Shown: positions 32,059 through 39,900 of the stretch, in pieces
Position numbering within the stretch: the first letter of the stretch is position 1
Layout: each line of letters opens with the position of its first letter
The notes under the pieces: generated by a model
Seen by the model: the letters and a program-made list of their open reading frames with translations, nothing else
Told to the model about the DNA's origin: nothing
Databases searched by the model: none
Position numbers and translations under genes: made by a program
Assembly: GCF_004011505.1 (NCBI RefSeq)
Contig: NZ_SAUN01000001.1
Coordinates: 5,607,501-5,671,500, forward strand
Source of the DNA: Nonomuraea polychroma
GTDB lineage: Bacteria > Actinomycetota > Actinomycetes > Streptosporangiales > Streptosporangiaceae
Reading direction: 5' to 3'
DNA length: 64,000 nt

Positions 32059-32081
32059 TCCGGAGCCTCCGCAGCTCCGGA
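32059..32081 (-). promoter_or_regulatory. Perfect hairpin in the leader of the sigma-factor gene
   Basis: An 8-bp perfect stem (TCCGGAGC with GCTCCGGA) and 7-base loop lie 12 bp upstream of ATG 32046, immediately before the GAGGTGATGG ribosome site. It could tune translation or mRNA stability. Confidence 0.45.
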
Positions 32082-32119
32082 CAGGAGACGGGAGAATCAC
32101 CACTCACATAACACAAAAC

Positions 32120-32132
32120 TGGAATTGTTCCA
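32120..32132 (-). promoter_or_regulatory. TGGAATTGTTCCA palindrome with GGAAC, possible ECF promoter element
   Basis: Read on the minus strand it carries GGAAC, the usual -35 core of ECF sigma promoters, about 75 bp upstream of the sigma-factor start and in an AT-rich patch. Self-activation by the sigma factor is possible. No clear ECF -10 can be fixed. Confidence 0.35.
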
Positions 32133-32174
32133 TTTGTCACTTATGATCGGGTACGTCTCCGGCTTGCGGCGCCG

Positions 32175-33629
32175 CTACGAGAGCGGCCGGGGAAGGTAGG
32201 CCTGCCACGGGCCGGGCCGGGCCTGCGGCAACGGCCTGTGCTCCCAATCCTGCAGGAACGGCGCGGCGAGGTGCCGGCCCCTGTCGACGGCGACCACGAG
32301 CTTGCCCGCGCTCTGGGCGGCGCGTATCGGGGCGGGCGCGGCAGACTGCTGCGGCCAGCGCAGGATCGTGTACGACTCGCAGCCCACGCGGTAGGCGATC
32401 ATCGCCGCGTGCTCGCCGTACACCAGGCAGGGCGGGCGCAGGTCCAGGGCGCTCAACGCGCGAGCGACCTCGACGTCGGCTTCGCGCTTGGCCAGCCGGG
32501 GCCCGACGACCTTGTCCAGGGTGAGCGCCTGCAGGATGAGCTGGCCGAGGAAACCCGCGGCGACGAGGCCGGCCAGGACGGGGCGGAACGGCCGGTGGCC
32601 CAGCAGCCAGAGCACGCCGTAGGCGATCGGGAGCGCCAGCAGCGCGTACGCCGGGAGCAGGAAGCGGGGCGCCGCGTATCCGACGAGGAAGACGTAGGGC
32701 ATGCCCATCAGCAGGCCGGCGAGGGCCGGCAGGGCGCACTCGGTCAGGTGTCCGCGGCGCCGGGCCGCGTACAGGCCGAGGAGGACGAGGACGGGGATCG
32801 TGCTCCCCCACAGCAGCCAGGGCAGCGGGATCGGCCCGCAGTGCGCGGGAGGCCGGCACAGCAGCGGGCCGTTGAGCGCGCGGGCGTGTTCGAGCAGGGA
32901 GAAGTGCAGGCCGGTCTCGTTCGCCGCCCCGGCGGCCTGCCAGCGTGCGGCGAGCCCGCCGAACCGTACGTACGCCTCGGCGACCCAGTCCGCCCAGCCT
33001 GCGATCAGGCCCGCGACCAGGGCGGCCGCGACCTTGACCCGCCGCCACGCCGGCCAGGCGAGCGCCGCCGCGAGCGCGAGCACGAGCCACAGGCTGTCGG
33101 GCGGGCGCAGCAGGCCCACCGCGGCCACGCTCAGCGCCAGCCCGACCGCCGGTGCTTTCCCGCTGCCCGGCCGCACGCACCGCAGGAAGCAGCCGACGGC
33201 GGCCACCGCGCCGAAGGCCACCCACAGGTTCGGCATGGCCTGGCCGCCGTAGAACAACGACAACCACAACGACGCGAACAGCAGGGCGGCGAGCGGCACC
33301 ATCCCCCCGGTGCGCACCCGCAGCCAGATCCCGAACGACGCGTACAGCGCGAGGGCGGACAGCAGGCAGAGGTAGACCCGCAACGCCTCCGTCGAGGAGG
33401 TGACCAGCACCACCGGCGCGACCACCCACGTGATGCCCCGGGCTCGGGGCGCGATGAACTCGGCCGCCGGCACCCGCGGATCGACCTGGCTGACATAGAT
33501 CGACTCGTCCCACCCGAGTCCCATCCCTGGGCTGACGACGATCAGTTGCACGGCCCCGTAGCAGCAGGCCACCAGGATCAGCAGTGCCCGCCACGGGTCG
33601 GCGCGCAGCCACGACATGTTCGATGCCAC
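32175..33629 (-). CDS. Polytopic membrane protein, GT-C glycosyltransferase-like
   Basis: A 484-residue membrane protein with about ten helices. The first outside loop contains GLGWDESIYVSQ, an acidic DE pair typical of GT-C (GT39/ArnT-like) enzymes that use polyprenyl-phosphate sugars. The C-terminal 120 residues are soluble (LRPPCLVYGEHAAMIAYRVGCES ... GRHLAAPFLQDWEHR). No sugar or acceptor can be named. The start could also be the Met at 33617. Downstream, on the same strand, lies the sigma-factor gene. Confidence 0.7.
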   Translation of the reverse strand: MASNMSWLRADPWRALLILVACCYGAVQLIVVSPGMGLGWDESIYVSQVDPRVPAAEFIAPRARGITWVVAPVVLVTSSTEALRVYLCLLSALALYASFGIWLRVRTGGMVPLAALLFASLWLSLFYGGQAMPNLWVAFGAVAAVGCFLRCVRPGSGKAPAVGLALSVAAVGLLRPPDSLWLVLALAAALAWPAWRRVKVAAALVAGLIAGWADWVAEAYVRFGGLAARWQAAGAANETGLHFSLLEHARALNGPLLCRPPAHCGPIPLPWLLWGSTIPVLVLLGLYAARRRGHLTECALPALAGLLMGMPYVFLVGYAAPRFLLPAYALLALPIAYGVLWLLGHRPFRPVLAGLVAAGFLGQLILQALTLDKVVGPRLAKREADVEVARALSALDLRPPCLVYGEHAAMIAYRVGCESYTILRWPQQSAAPAPIRAAQSAGKLVVAVDRGRHLAAPFLQDWEHRPLPQARPGPWQAYLPRPLS

Positions 33630-33844
33630 CGGCTCTTCTTAGCGCGGGCCGCCCCGGTCGGGCGGGCGCCCCACGACAACTTGCCGGAAGGTATGCCCGC
33701 CCGTGAAGCTCCGCGATGCCGCCGGCCGATTCGGCGGGAGCCGTGACCGCCGCTAGTACGTTCCAAGTCGCCCACCATTGCTCCCCAAGTGGCGCTCCCT
33801 ACCGTGGCACGCGAGAACAAGCGGTCTTGAGAGGGGAGGGCGTC

Positions 33845-34300
33845 GTGAAACACGTCTACAAGGTCTTGGCCTACCTGGTCGCGATCGAGGTGGCCGTGCA
33901 GGCGGCGGTCATGGTCTGGGGTGACGCCGGGATGGGCAAGTGGGTCAGCGAGGGCGGTGTGCTCGACAAGACGCTCGGCGAGAGCGGCGAGATGCCGTTC
34001 CCCGAGTTCATCGGCCTCATCATCCACGCCTTCAACGGGATGATCGCCATCCCGGTCATCGCGCTGCTCCTCCTGATCAGCTCGTTCTGGGCAAAGGTGC
34101 CGGGCGCGGTGAAGGCGGCCGGCCTGGTGCTGCTGCTGGTCGTCCTGCAGGTCACGTTCGGCATCCTGGGGCACAGCATTCCGCTGGTGGGCGCCGTGCA
34201 CGGCCTCAACGCGCTGCTGCTGTTCACCGCGGCGCTCTACGCCGCCCGTCGCGGCGCGGCGGTGCGTGCTCCGGAACCGCAGCTCGCGGCTCGCGGGTGA
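33845..34300 (+). CDS. Small integral membrane protein (DUF6220-like)
   Basis: A 151-residue protein with four hydrophobic helices and the pattern HAFNGMIAIPVIALLLLI ... GHSIPLVGAVHGLNALLLF, in which His residues in two helices could bind heme or metal. GTG 33845 follows GAGAGGGGAGGG. A TTGCTC-16-TACCGT promoter-like pair lies at 33778-33805. Its TGA overlaps the ATG of the multicopper oxidase by one base (TGATG), so the two are coupled and probably work together at the membrane. Confidence 0.75.
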   Translation: MKHVYKVLAYLVAIEVAVQAAVMVWGDAGMGKWVSEGGVLDKTLGESGEMPFPEFIGLIIHAFNGMIAIPVIALLLLISSFWAKVPGAVKAAGLVLLLVVLQVTFGILGHSIPLVGAVHGLNALLLFTAALYAARRGAAVRAPEPQLAARG

Positions 34301-35844
34301 TGGAGCGTCGCTCCGGCGACGGGAATGCCGGTGGCCGCGTGCGCCTCGCCGTCGCGGGCGCCGCGACCATGGCCGTGCTGGGGCCGCTGGTCTGGCTGTG
34401 GCAGGCGAGCCTGCTGCCGGAGACGTATTCGGTCATGGACATGGGCCACGTCGACTACGGGGGCGGGCCGCGCGGCGCCATGGCTCATGCGGGCGGAGGC
34501 GCCTCGGCCCATGGAGCGCACGCGGGTGCCGGGCGGGACGTCACGCGGCTGGTCGCCGATCCGGACCGCCGAGCCGACGTCGCGGTGACCATGGTCGCCC
34601 GCAAGGAGCGGTTCCGGCTGCCCTCCGGCCGCGCTTTCGAGGGATTCACCCTCAACGGCCAGTCGCCGGGACCGGTCATCAAGGCCACCAAGGGGCAACT
34701 GGTGCAGGTCCGGCTGATCAACGAGTCGGTGCCGGGCGGCATCACGCTGCACTGGCACGGCATGGACGTGCCCAACGCGGCGGACGGCGTCGCCGGTGTC
34801 ACGCAGGACGCGGTCGGCATCGGCAAGGAGTTCACCTACCGGTTCGTCGCCGACCAGGCAGGCACCTTCTGGTATCACTCGCACCAGATGTCGCATGAGC
34901 AGGTCCGCGGGGGGCTGCTCGGCGCGCTGGTCGTCGCGCCGGCGGCGCAGGACAAGGCCACGGACGAGGCTGCGGACGAGGCCATGGACGTCGTGGCGCT
35001 GGTGCACCTGTACAACGGGGTGCGCACCGTCAACGGGCGCGAGGGCGACGTCCCCGTCCAGGCGCCGCCCGGGACGCGGGTGCGGGTGCGGGTGATCAAC
35101 ACCGAGTACGGGCTCATGCCGACGTGGGCCGGCGGCGCACCGTACCGGCTGGCCGCCGTCGACGGCACGGAGGTCAACGGGGCCGCGCCGGTCCGCGACA
35201 AGGCCGTGGCGGTGGCCGCCGGAGGACGCGCCGACATCGAGGTGACCATGCCCGAGGACGGTTCGCCGGTCCGGATCCACCTCGGCGGCCCGGCCGGCGT
35301 GGTGCTCGGCTCGGCGTCGTACGCCGCGCCTCCGGTCCCCCGGCCGGCGGCGATGCTGGACCTTCTGACGTACGGCGCTCCGGCGCCGCTCGCGTTCGAT
35401 CCCGGCAGGCCCGATCGGCGGTTCGCGTACGACATGGGACGCCGCCCCGGCTTCCTCGACGGGGTCCCCGGGTTGTGGTGGACGATCAACGGGCACCTCT
35501 ATCCCGACGTGCCGATGTTCCACGTGGCCGAGGGCGACGTGGTCCGGATGCGGATCTCCAACGACAGCGGCGAGGCCCACCCCATGCACCTGCACGGCCA
35601 CCACGCGGTGGTGCTCAGCCGCGACGGCGTGCCCGCCACCGGGAGCCCCTGGTGGGTGGACTCCCTCGAGGTCGGGGCCGGGGAGTCGTACGAGATCGCC
35701 TTCGTCGCCGACAACCCCGGCGTCTGGATGGACCACTGCCACAACCTGCCCCACGCCTCGGAAGGGCTCACCGCGCATCTGATGTACGAGGGCGTCACCA
35801 CGCCGTTCACCGTGGGAGGACCCGCGGCCAACGAGCCGGAGTGA
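34300..35844 (+). CDS. Membrane-anchored multicopper oxidase
   Basis: A 514-residue laccase-like enzyme. One N-terminal hydrophobic helix (about 16-36) anchors it outside, followed by a His/Gly/Ala-rich spacer (AHAGGGASAHGAHAGAG). All four copper-binding blocks are present: LHWHGMDV, FWYHSHQMSHEQVRGG, HPMHLHGHH and WMDHCHNLPHASEGL. The axial position of the type 1 copper is Leu. Translationally coupled to the DUF6220-like gene. It could oxidise phenols, metals (Cu or Mn) or both; sequence does not decide. Confidence 0.92.
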   Translation: MERRSGDGNAGGRVRLAVAGAATMAVLGPLVWLWQASLLPETYSVMDMGHVDYGGGPRGAMAHAGGGASAHGAHAGAGRDVTRLVADPDRRADVAVTMVARKERFRLPSGRAFEGFTLNGQSPGPVIKATKGQLVQVRLINESVPGGITLHWHGMDVPNAADGVAGVTQDAVGIGKEFTYRFVADQAGTFWYHSHQMSHEQVRGGLLGALVVAPAAQDKATDEAADEAMDVVALVHLYNGVRTVNGREGDVPVQAPPGTRVRVRVINTEYGLMPTWAGGAPYRLAAVDGTEVNGAAPVRDKAVAVAAGGRADIEVTMPEDGSPVRIHLGGPAGVVLGSASYAAPPVPRPAAMLDLLTYGAPAPLAFDPGRPDRRFAYDMGRRPGFLDGVPGLWWTINGHLYPDVPMFHVAEGDVVRMRISNDSGEAHPMHLHGHHAVVLSRDGVPATGSPWWVDSLEVGAGESYEIAFVADNPGVWMDHCHNLPHASEGLTAHLMYEGVTTPFTVGGPAANEPE

Positions 35845-36034
35845 CGCCGCAACACCCGCCCATCCGGCCCGACACCGGCGGCCAACAGGTCAAGATCCCG
35901 CGCATCCCACCGGCCTGCGACGATCCCGGCGGTCAAAGCCTGGGTCAACGCGGCAGCCAGGCCACCCGCTCCATCTCAAGGAGCCTCGGGCGCTGCTCGC
36001 CGCGGCGGCCCGGGATTTCGCCGAGGTCAAGAAC
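35845..36034. other. Gene-poor stretch after the multicopper oxidase
   Basis: No convincing gene. Short open frames here show no clear family pattern and may be the decayed 5' part of the small ORF that follows. Confidence 0.4.
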
Positions 36035-36256
36035 ATGGTCGGCGCCTGCCTGGAGCAGGACCTCCGCTCGCTGGACGGGAAACTCGCCGCAGCCGGCGTC
36101 CCGGCGCTCTCGGCACACGGGCTTTACGCTGCATGGTTGCTGGGCTACTTCAGCGGTTTCGACCCCTACCTCACCGCACAACCGCTCGCCGGCACGCCGC
36201 TGGGCGCCCACCTCCCCCGACCACATACGCGCCGGGCGCTGAAGGGATCTCCATGA
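36035..36256 (+). CDS. 73-residue ORF, possibly a gene remnant, coupled to the next gene
   Basis: A short frame beginning MVGACLEQDLRSLDGKLAAA, with a central hydrophobic AHGLYAAWLLGYFSGFDPYL. Its TGA overlaps ATG 36253 of the next gene as ATGA, and GAGGTCAAG precedes its ATG. The same frame remains open upstream without a good start, so it may be the tail of a truncated protein. I do not recognise a family. Confidence 0.35.
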   Translation: MVGACLEQDLRSLDGKLAAAGVPALSAHGLYAAWLLGYFSGFDPYLTAQPLAGTPLGAHLPRPHTRRALKGSP

Positions 36257-36756
36257 ACGTTCAATACTCCAGATCGACCCGGCTGTGCTCGATGGGCGAG
36301 CTGGATCCCCGGTTGCAGGCCTTGATCAGGGCCTATGCGGAGCGGCATCTGCTCGGTGACCTGGACGGCCTGGCCACCATCTGCTGCGAGACCCGGAGCA
36401 CTCCGATCGCGGCCACGGTTCCGCGCGGCTTCATGAGCATTTTCCGGATGGCCGGTCCGGAGGCCGGGGACTTCACGACAGCCGCCGTCCTCACCGGCGG
36501 CGTCATCGTGATCGCCACGGTCACCGAGAAGGGCACATCGGCGCAACTGGGCGCCAGGCTCGCGGACGTTTCGCTCGAGCTGCCGAACCCGGCGGTGTTC
36601 GAGGGCACGACGGGGGTTTTCGTCCAGGCCCGCTGGTTCGGCGCCACAGAGGCGAGCTCGTACTTGCTTCCCCTGGACGCCGCCGCGAGCGGTCAGACGT
36701 TCCTGGCCCGGTTACGGGAGTCCGTCGCAGCCGCCCGCCACGATGACCCGGGCTAG
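36253..36756 (+). CDS. Hypothetical protein, 167 residues
   Basis: Not recognised. It is soluble, with an N-terminal helical part (LDPRLQALIRAYAERHLLGDLDGLATICCETRS) and a beta-rich middle (FTTAAVLTGGVIVIATVTEKGTS). A Cys pair occurs at ICCET. ATG 36253 follows GAAGGGAT. It overlaps the convergent Rrf2-type regulator by 4 bp at the 3' ends. Confidence 0.65.
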   Translation: MNVQYSRSTRLCSMGELDPRLQALIRAYAERHLLGDLDGLATICCETRSTPIAATVPRGFMSIFRMAGPEAGDFTTAAVLTGGVIVIATVTEKGTSAQLGARLADVSLELPNPAVFEGTTGVFVQARWFGATEASSYLLPLDAAASGQTFLARLRESVAAARHDDPG

Positions 36757-37133
36757 GTGGAGGACGCGAGGAGGTCGGCGAGAGTGGTGCTGCTGAGCAG
36801 GCGGTGCTCGTGGTCGTGGAGCTCGGCCCAGATCGCGGCCAGCGGCGCCGCCGCCTTGGGCAAGGGCCGGCCGACCGGCTCGACGCCTTCGGTGACGCGG
36901 ATGACGTCGGCCAGCACGATCTCCGCGGCGGGGCGGGCCAGCCAGTAGCCGCCGTCCGGGCCGCGCTGGCTGTGGATGAGGCCCGCCCGGCGGAGCTGGA
37001 GCAGGATGTTGTCGCAGAAGCGGCGGGGAATCTCCTGCGAGAGGGCGATCGATTCGGCGTGGACCGGGCCCTCGGCGGCGGCCAGGGCGAGCATGGCGGC
37101 GAGCGCGTACTGGGTGCGGGCGGAGATTCTCAT
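36753..37133 (-). CDS. Rrf2-family transcriptional regulator without cluster cysteines
   Basis: A 126-residue Rrf2 protein. It has MRISARTQYALAAMLALA, the winged HTH IALSQEIPRRFCDNILLQLRRAGLIHSQRGPDGGYWLARP and the short C-terminal region VEPVGRPLPK. Only one Cys is seen, outside the usual three-Cys Fe-S loop, so it is probably not an Fe-S sensor but a CymR-like regulator. ATG 37133 is chosen by homology, though it lacks a ribosome site; ATG 37193, which overlaps the permease stop as ATGA and follows GAGGAGGAG, would add 20 residues. It is cotranscribed with the TauE/SafE gene. Confidence 0.85.
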   Translation of the reverse strand: MRISARTQYALAAMLALAAAEGPVHAESIALSQEIPRRFCDNILLQLRRAGLIHSQRGPDGGYWLARPAAEIVLADVIRVTEGVEPVGRPLPKAAAPLAAIWAELHDHEHRLLSSTTLADLLASST

Positions 37134-37189
37134 AGGAGGCGTGGCGGCACCGCGGCCCGGCTCGGGGCCGGGCCAGGTGCGTACGGCCC

Positions 37190-38128
37190 TCATGCGGAGG
37201 CCTGCTCCTCCTCGGCGGTACGGCCGCGTAGCTCGGTCTCGATCGCCTCGACGGACTCGGCGGCCTTGTCGCGGCGGTATTCGCGGACGGAGTAGGCGAT
37301 GGCGGCGGCCCAGACCACGGCGATCGCGAGGTAGGCGACCGTCTGCACGCCGCCGGAGGCGTCGATCCAGTCGCTGCGCAGCAGGCTCCGGACGTTGGTC
37401 AGGATGATCACGCCGCCCACGGCGGAGCCCAGGATGCGCGGCGGGATGTGGCGCACCAGCCAGGCCGCGATCGGCGCGGCGATGACGCCGCCGAGCAGCA
37501 GGACGGCGACCCACGCGAAGTCGATGTTCTCCGAGCCGATGCCGACGAAGAAGCCGATGCTGGCGGCGATCGCGACGAGGAACTCGCTGGCGTCGATGGA
37601 GCCGATCACCTTGCGCGGCGCCAGCCGGCCGCTGGCCAGGATGGCGGGGGTGCCGACCGGGCCCCAGCCGCCACCGCCGGTGGCGTCGACGAAGCCGGCC
37701 AGCACGCCGAGCGGGCCCAGGAAGCGCTTGCGCAGCGGCTTACCCAGGTTGCCGCGCGGCAGGCCGAAGGCGGTGAAGCGGACGAGGATGTACGCGCCGA
37801 GCGTCAGCAGGATGAGCGACATGACCGGCGCGGCGACCTCGGTGGACAGGCTGGACAGGAACGTCGCCCCGGCGAAGGCGCCGACGGCGCCGGGGACACC
37901 GATCTTGGCGACGACCTTCCAGTCCACGTTGCCGAAGCGCCAGTGGGAGATGCCCGAGGCGAGCGTGGTGCCGATCTCGGCCAGGTGCACGGTGGCCGAC
38001 GCCGCGGCCGCGTTGGTGCCGATGGCCAGCAGCAGCGTGCTGGAGGTGACGCCGTAGGCCATGCCGAGACTGCCGTCGACGAGCTGGGCCGCGAAACCGA
38101 CGAGCCCGAGCAGGATGAGCGCTCGCAC
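37190..38128 (-). CDS. TauE/SafE-family anion permease
   Basis: A 312-residue membrane protein with eight hydrophobic helices. It shows the family pattern GFAAQLVDGSLGMAYGVTSSTLLLAIG and GFVDATGGGGWGPVGTPAILASGRL. Relatives export or import sulfite, sulfoacetate or other organosulfur anions. Pairing with an Rrf2/CymR-like regulator fits sulfur metabolism. A 15-bp palindrome lies just upstream. The stop overlaps an in-frame alternative start of the regulator. Confidence 0.9.
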   Translation of the reverse strand: MRALILLGLVGFAAQLVDGSLGMAYGVTSSTLLLAIGTNAAAASATVHLAEIGTTLASGISHWRFGNVDWKVVAKIGVPGAVGAFAGATFLSSLSTEVAAPVMSLILLTLGAYILVRFTAFGLPRGNLGKPLRKRFLGPLGVLAGFVDATGGGGWGPVGTPAILASGRLAPRKVIGSIDASEFLVAIAASIGFFVGIGSENIDFAWVAVLLLGGVIAAPIAAWLVRHIPPRILGSAVGGVIILTNVRSLLRSDWIDASGGVQTVAYLAIAVVWAAAIAYSVREYRRDKAAESVEAIETELRGRTAEEEQASA

Positions 38129-38142
38129 GATCTCCCCTTTCT

Positions 38143-38157
38143 CTACTTTTTAAGTAG
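38143..38157. promoter_or_regulatory. CTACTT-TTT-AAGTAG palindrome upstream of the permease/Rrf2 operon
   Basis: Six-base arms with a 3-base centre, AT-rich, 15 bp before the permease start. A minus-strand TTGACG at 38195-38190 and a GATGAT 18 bp on could form the promoter, placing the palindrome near the transcription start. The Rrf2-family product of this operon is a natural ligand. Confidence 0.5.
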
Positions 38158-38372
38158 GAATAATCATCAATCCTGTCCGGCCGTTCCGTCAAGGGGGTGG
38201 GCCGCCCTTCTGTTTCTGGTCCGGCTCGCCCAGGAGAGGGTGTCCCGCCGACTTGGGCGGGAGGCGGAGATTGTCCGCATCCAGGTGTGCGTAACCGTAT
38301 TTATCGAGGAATCTCCCTAAGTTAGCGGCGAGCACCACGACCGTGATCCTCTGATGGCCGGAGGGGAGAAGC

Positions 38373-39737
38373 GTGAGAGCACGGTTGCGCCGGTCGCTGC
38401 GGACGCGGCTGGCACTGCTCGCCAGCATCGCCATGGTGCTGCTGAACATCATCGTCAGCACGTTCCTGCTGTACGGCACCCGGGACGAGACCGCCGACAT
38501 CCGCACACTCGAGGTGTCCGGCAAGGCCCTGCAGGTGCTTCTCATGGTCAAGCGGAACCAGTTGCCCCCCGTGCTGGACCCGAGCGGCCTCGACGGCATG
38601 CAGGTGGTCGACCCGGCCGGGCGGCCCGTTTCCTGGACGCCGAGCATGGCCGGCATGCCCCGCCAGACGACCGTCATCCCCCGGCCGGACCAGGCCAATG
38701 ACGACGCGGAGCTCTGCGACCTGCCCGCCTTTCCCGGCAAGTGCAAGATCGTGGTCGCGTTGCGGGCGTACCAATCGGACGGCACCTGGGTCATCTACGC
38801 CTTCGAGCCGACAGTGCCCTGGTACGTCACCCCGCAGGTGATCGTGTTCCTGCTCTGCATGACGGCCGGGCTGGCCGCGCTGACCTGGTTCGGGGTGTCG
38901 CGTGTCGTGGACAAGACACTCGCCCCGGTCAGCCACATCACGACGAGGCTGGCGGAGATCACCGCGGACGGCGGCGGGATGCGTGTCCCCGTGCCGGAGA
39001 CCGACGACGAGATCAGGGGCCTGGCCGAGACCGCCAACCAGACGCTGGAGCGGCTGGAGACGGCGATGAGGCAGCAGGAGGTCGCGATCGAGCGGCAGCG
39101 CAGGTTCGCCGGCGACGCCTCGCACGACCTGCGCAGCCCGATCACCGCCATGCGCGCCCAGGTCGAGGGGGCCATGCTGCACCCCGAGGAGACCGACTGG
39201 CAGGAGACGGGCACCGAGGTGCTCGCCAGCCTGGACCGGCTCCAGGCCATCGTCACGGACCTGCTGACGCTGACCAAATTGGACGCGGAGGCCCCGAGCC
39301 GCCGCGAGCCCCTCGACCTGAGCGAGCTGGTCGTCACGGAGACCGCCCGGCCGCGTACCAAGCGCGTCGTCACCGCCACGCACGGGAGCGTGGTCATCAC
39401 GGGCGATCGGCTGCAGCTGGCCCGCCTGCTGACGAACCTGCTGGACAACGCCGAGCGGCACGCCGAGACGCAGATCAACGTGACGGTGCGGCAGGAGCGC
39501 GGGCAGGCCGTGCTCGAAGTGCTCGACGACGGCGCGGGCATCGCGCCGGACCAGCGCGAATTCGTCTTCGAGCGGTTCGCCCGGCTCGACGACTCGCGTA
39601 ACCGCGACGCCGGCGGCACCGGGCTCGGCCTGCCGATCGCCCGCGAGATCGCGACCGCCCACCAGGGCACGCTGGCCATCGAGGACTCCGACACCGGCGC
39701 CCGGTTCGTGCTCCGGCTTCCGGCCTCAGATGGCTGA
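38373..39737 (+). CDS. Sensor histidine kinase (orphan)
   Basis: A 454-residue membrane kinase. Helices at about 13-35 and 152-173 enclose an outside sensor domain of about 115 residues containing two Cys (CDLPAFPGKC). Then come HAMP (RVVDKTLAPVSHITTRL), HisKA with the phosphorylated His at about 251 (GDASHDLRSPI), the N box LLTNLLDNAERHAE and G boxes DDGAGIAPD and GGTGLGLPIAREI. The start is GTG 38373. No response-regulator gene is adjacent on either side, which is unusual for this kinase type. Confidence 0.92.
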   Translation: MRARLRRSLRTRLALLASIAMVLLNIIVSTFLLYGTRDETADIRTLEVSGKALQVLLMVKRNQLPPVLDPSGLDGMQVVDPAGRPVSWTPSMAGMPRQTTVIPRPDQANDDAELCDLPAFPGKCKIVVALRAYQSDGTWVIYAFEPTVPWYVTPQVIVFLLCMTAGLAALTWFGVSRVVDKTLAPVSHITTRLAEITADGGGMRVPVPETDDEIRGLAETANQTLERLETAMRQQEVAIERQRRFAGDASHDLRSPITAMRAQVEGAMLHPEETDWQETGTEVLASLDRLQAIVTDLLTLTKLDAEAPSRREPLDLSELVVTETARPRTKRVVTATHGSVVITGDRLQLARLLTNLLDNAERHAETQINVTVRQERGQAVLEVLDDGAGIAPDQREFVFERFARLDDSRNRDAGGTGLGLPIAREIATAHQGTLAIEDSDTGARFVLRLPASDG

Positions 39738-39900
39738 CCCGTTGCGTTCGTGCACAGAACAGGCATCGTGCTGCATAGGAGCGGCATGGAGCAGGTCAGC
39801 ACTTGTCCCGACCACGTTGAGCCATTCCTGGCGCCCCTTTGTCCCGTCGCTATAACGGTGCAGCGTTGCTCTTCGTCGTACGAGCCGGGGGACCAAGCTG

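Noticed and set aside
35945..36226. Minus-strand 93-codon frame after the multicopper oxidase
   Set aside because: Overlaps the better-placed plus-strand ORF, has no ribosome site and shows no recognisable family.
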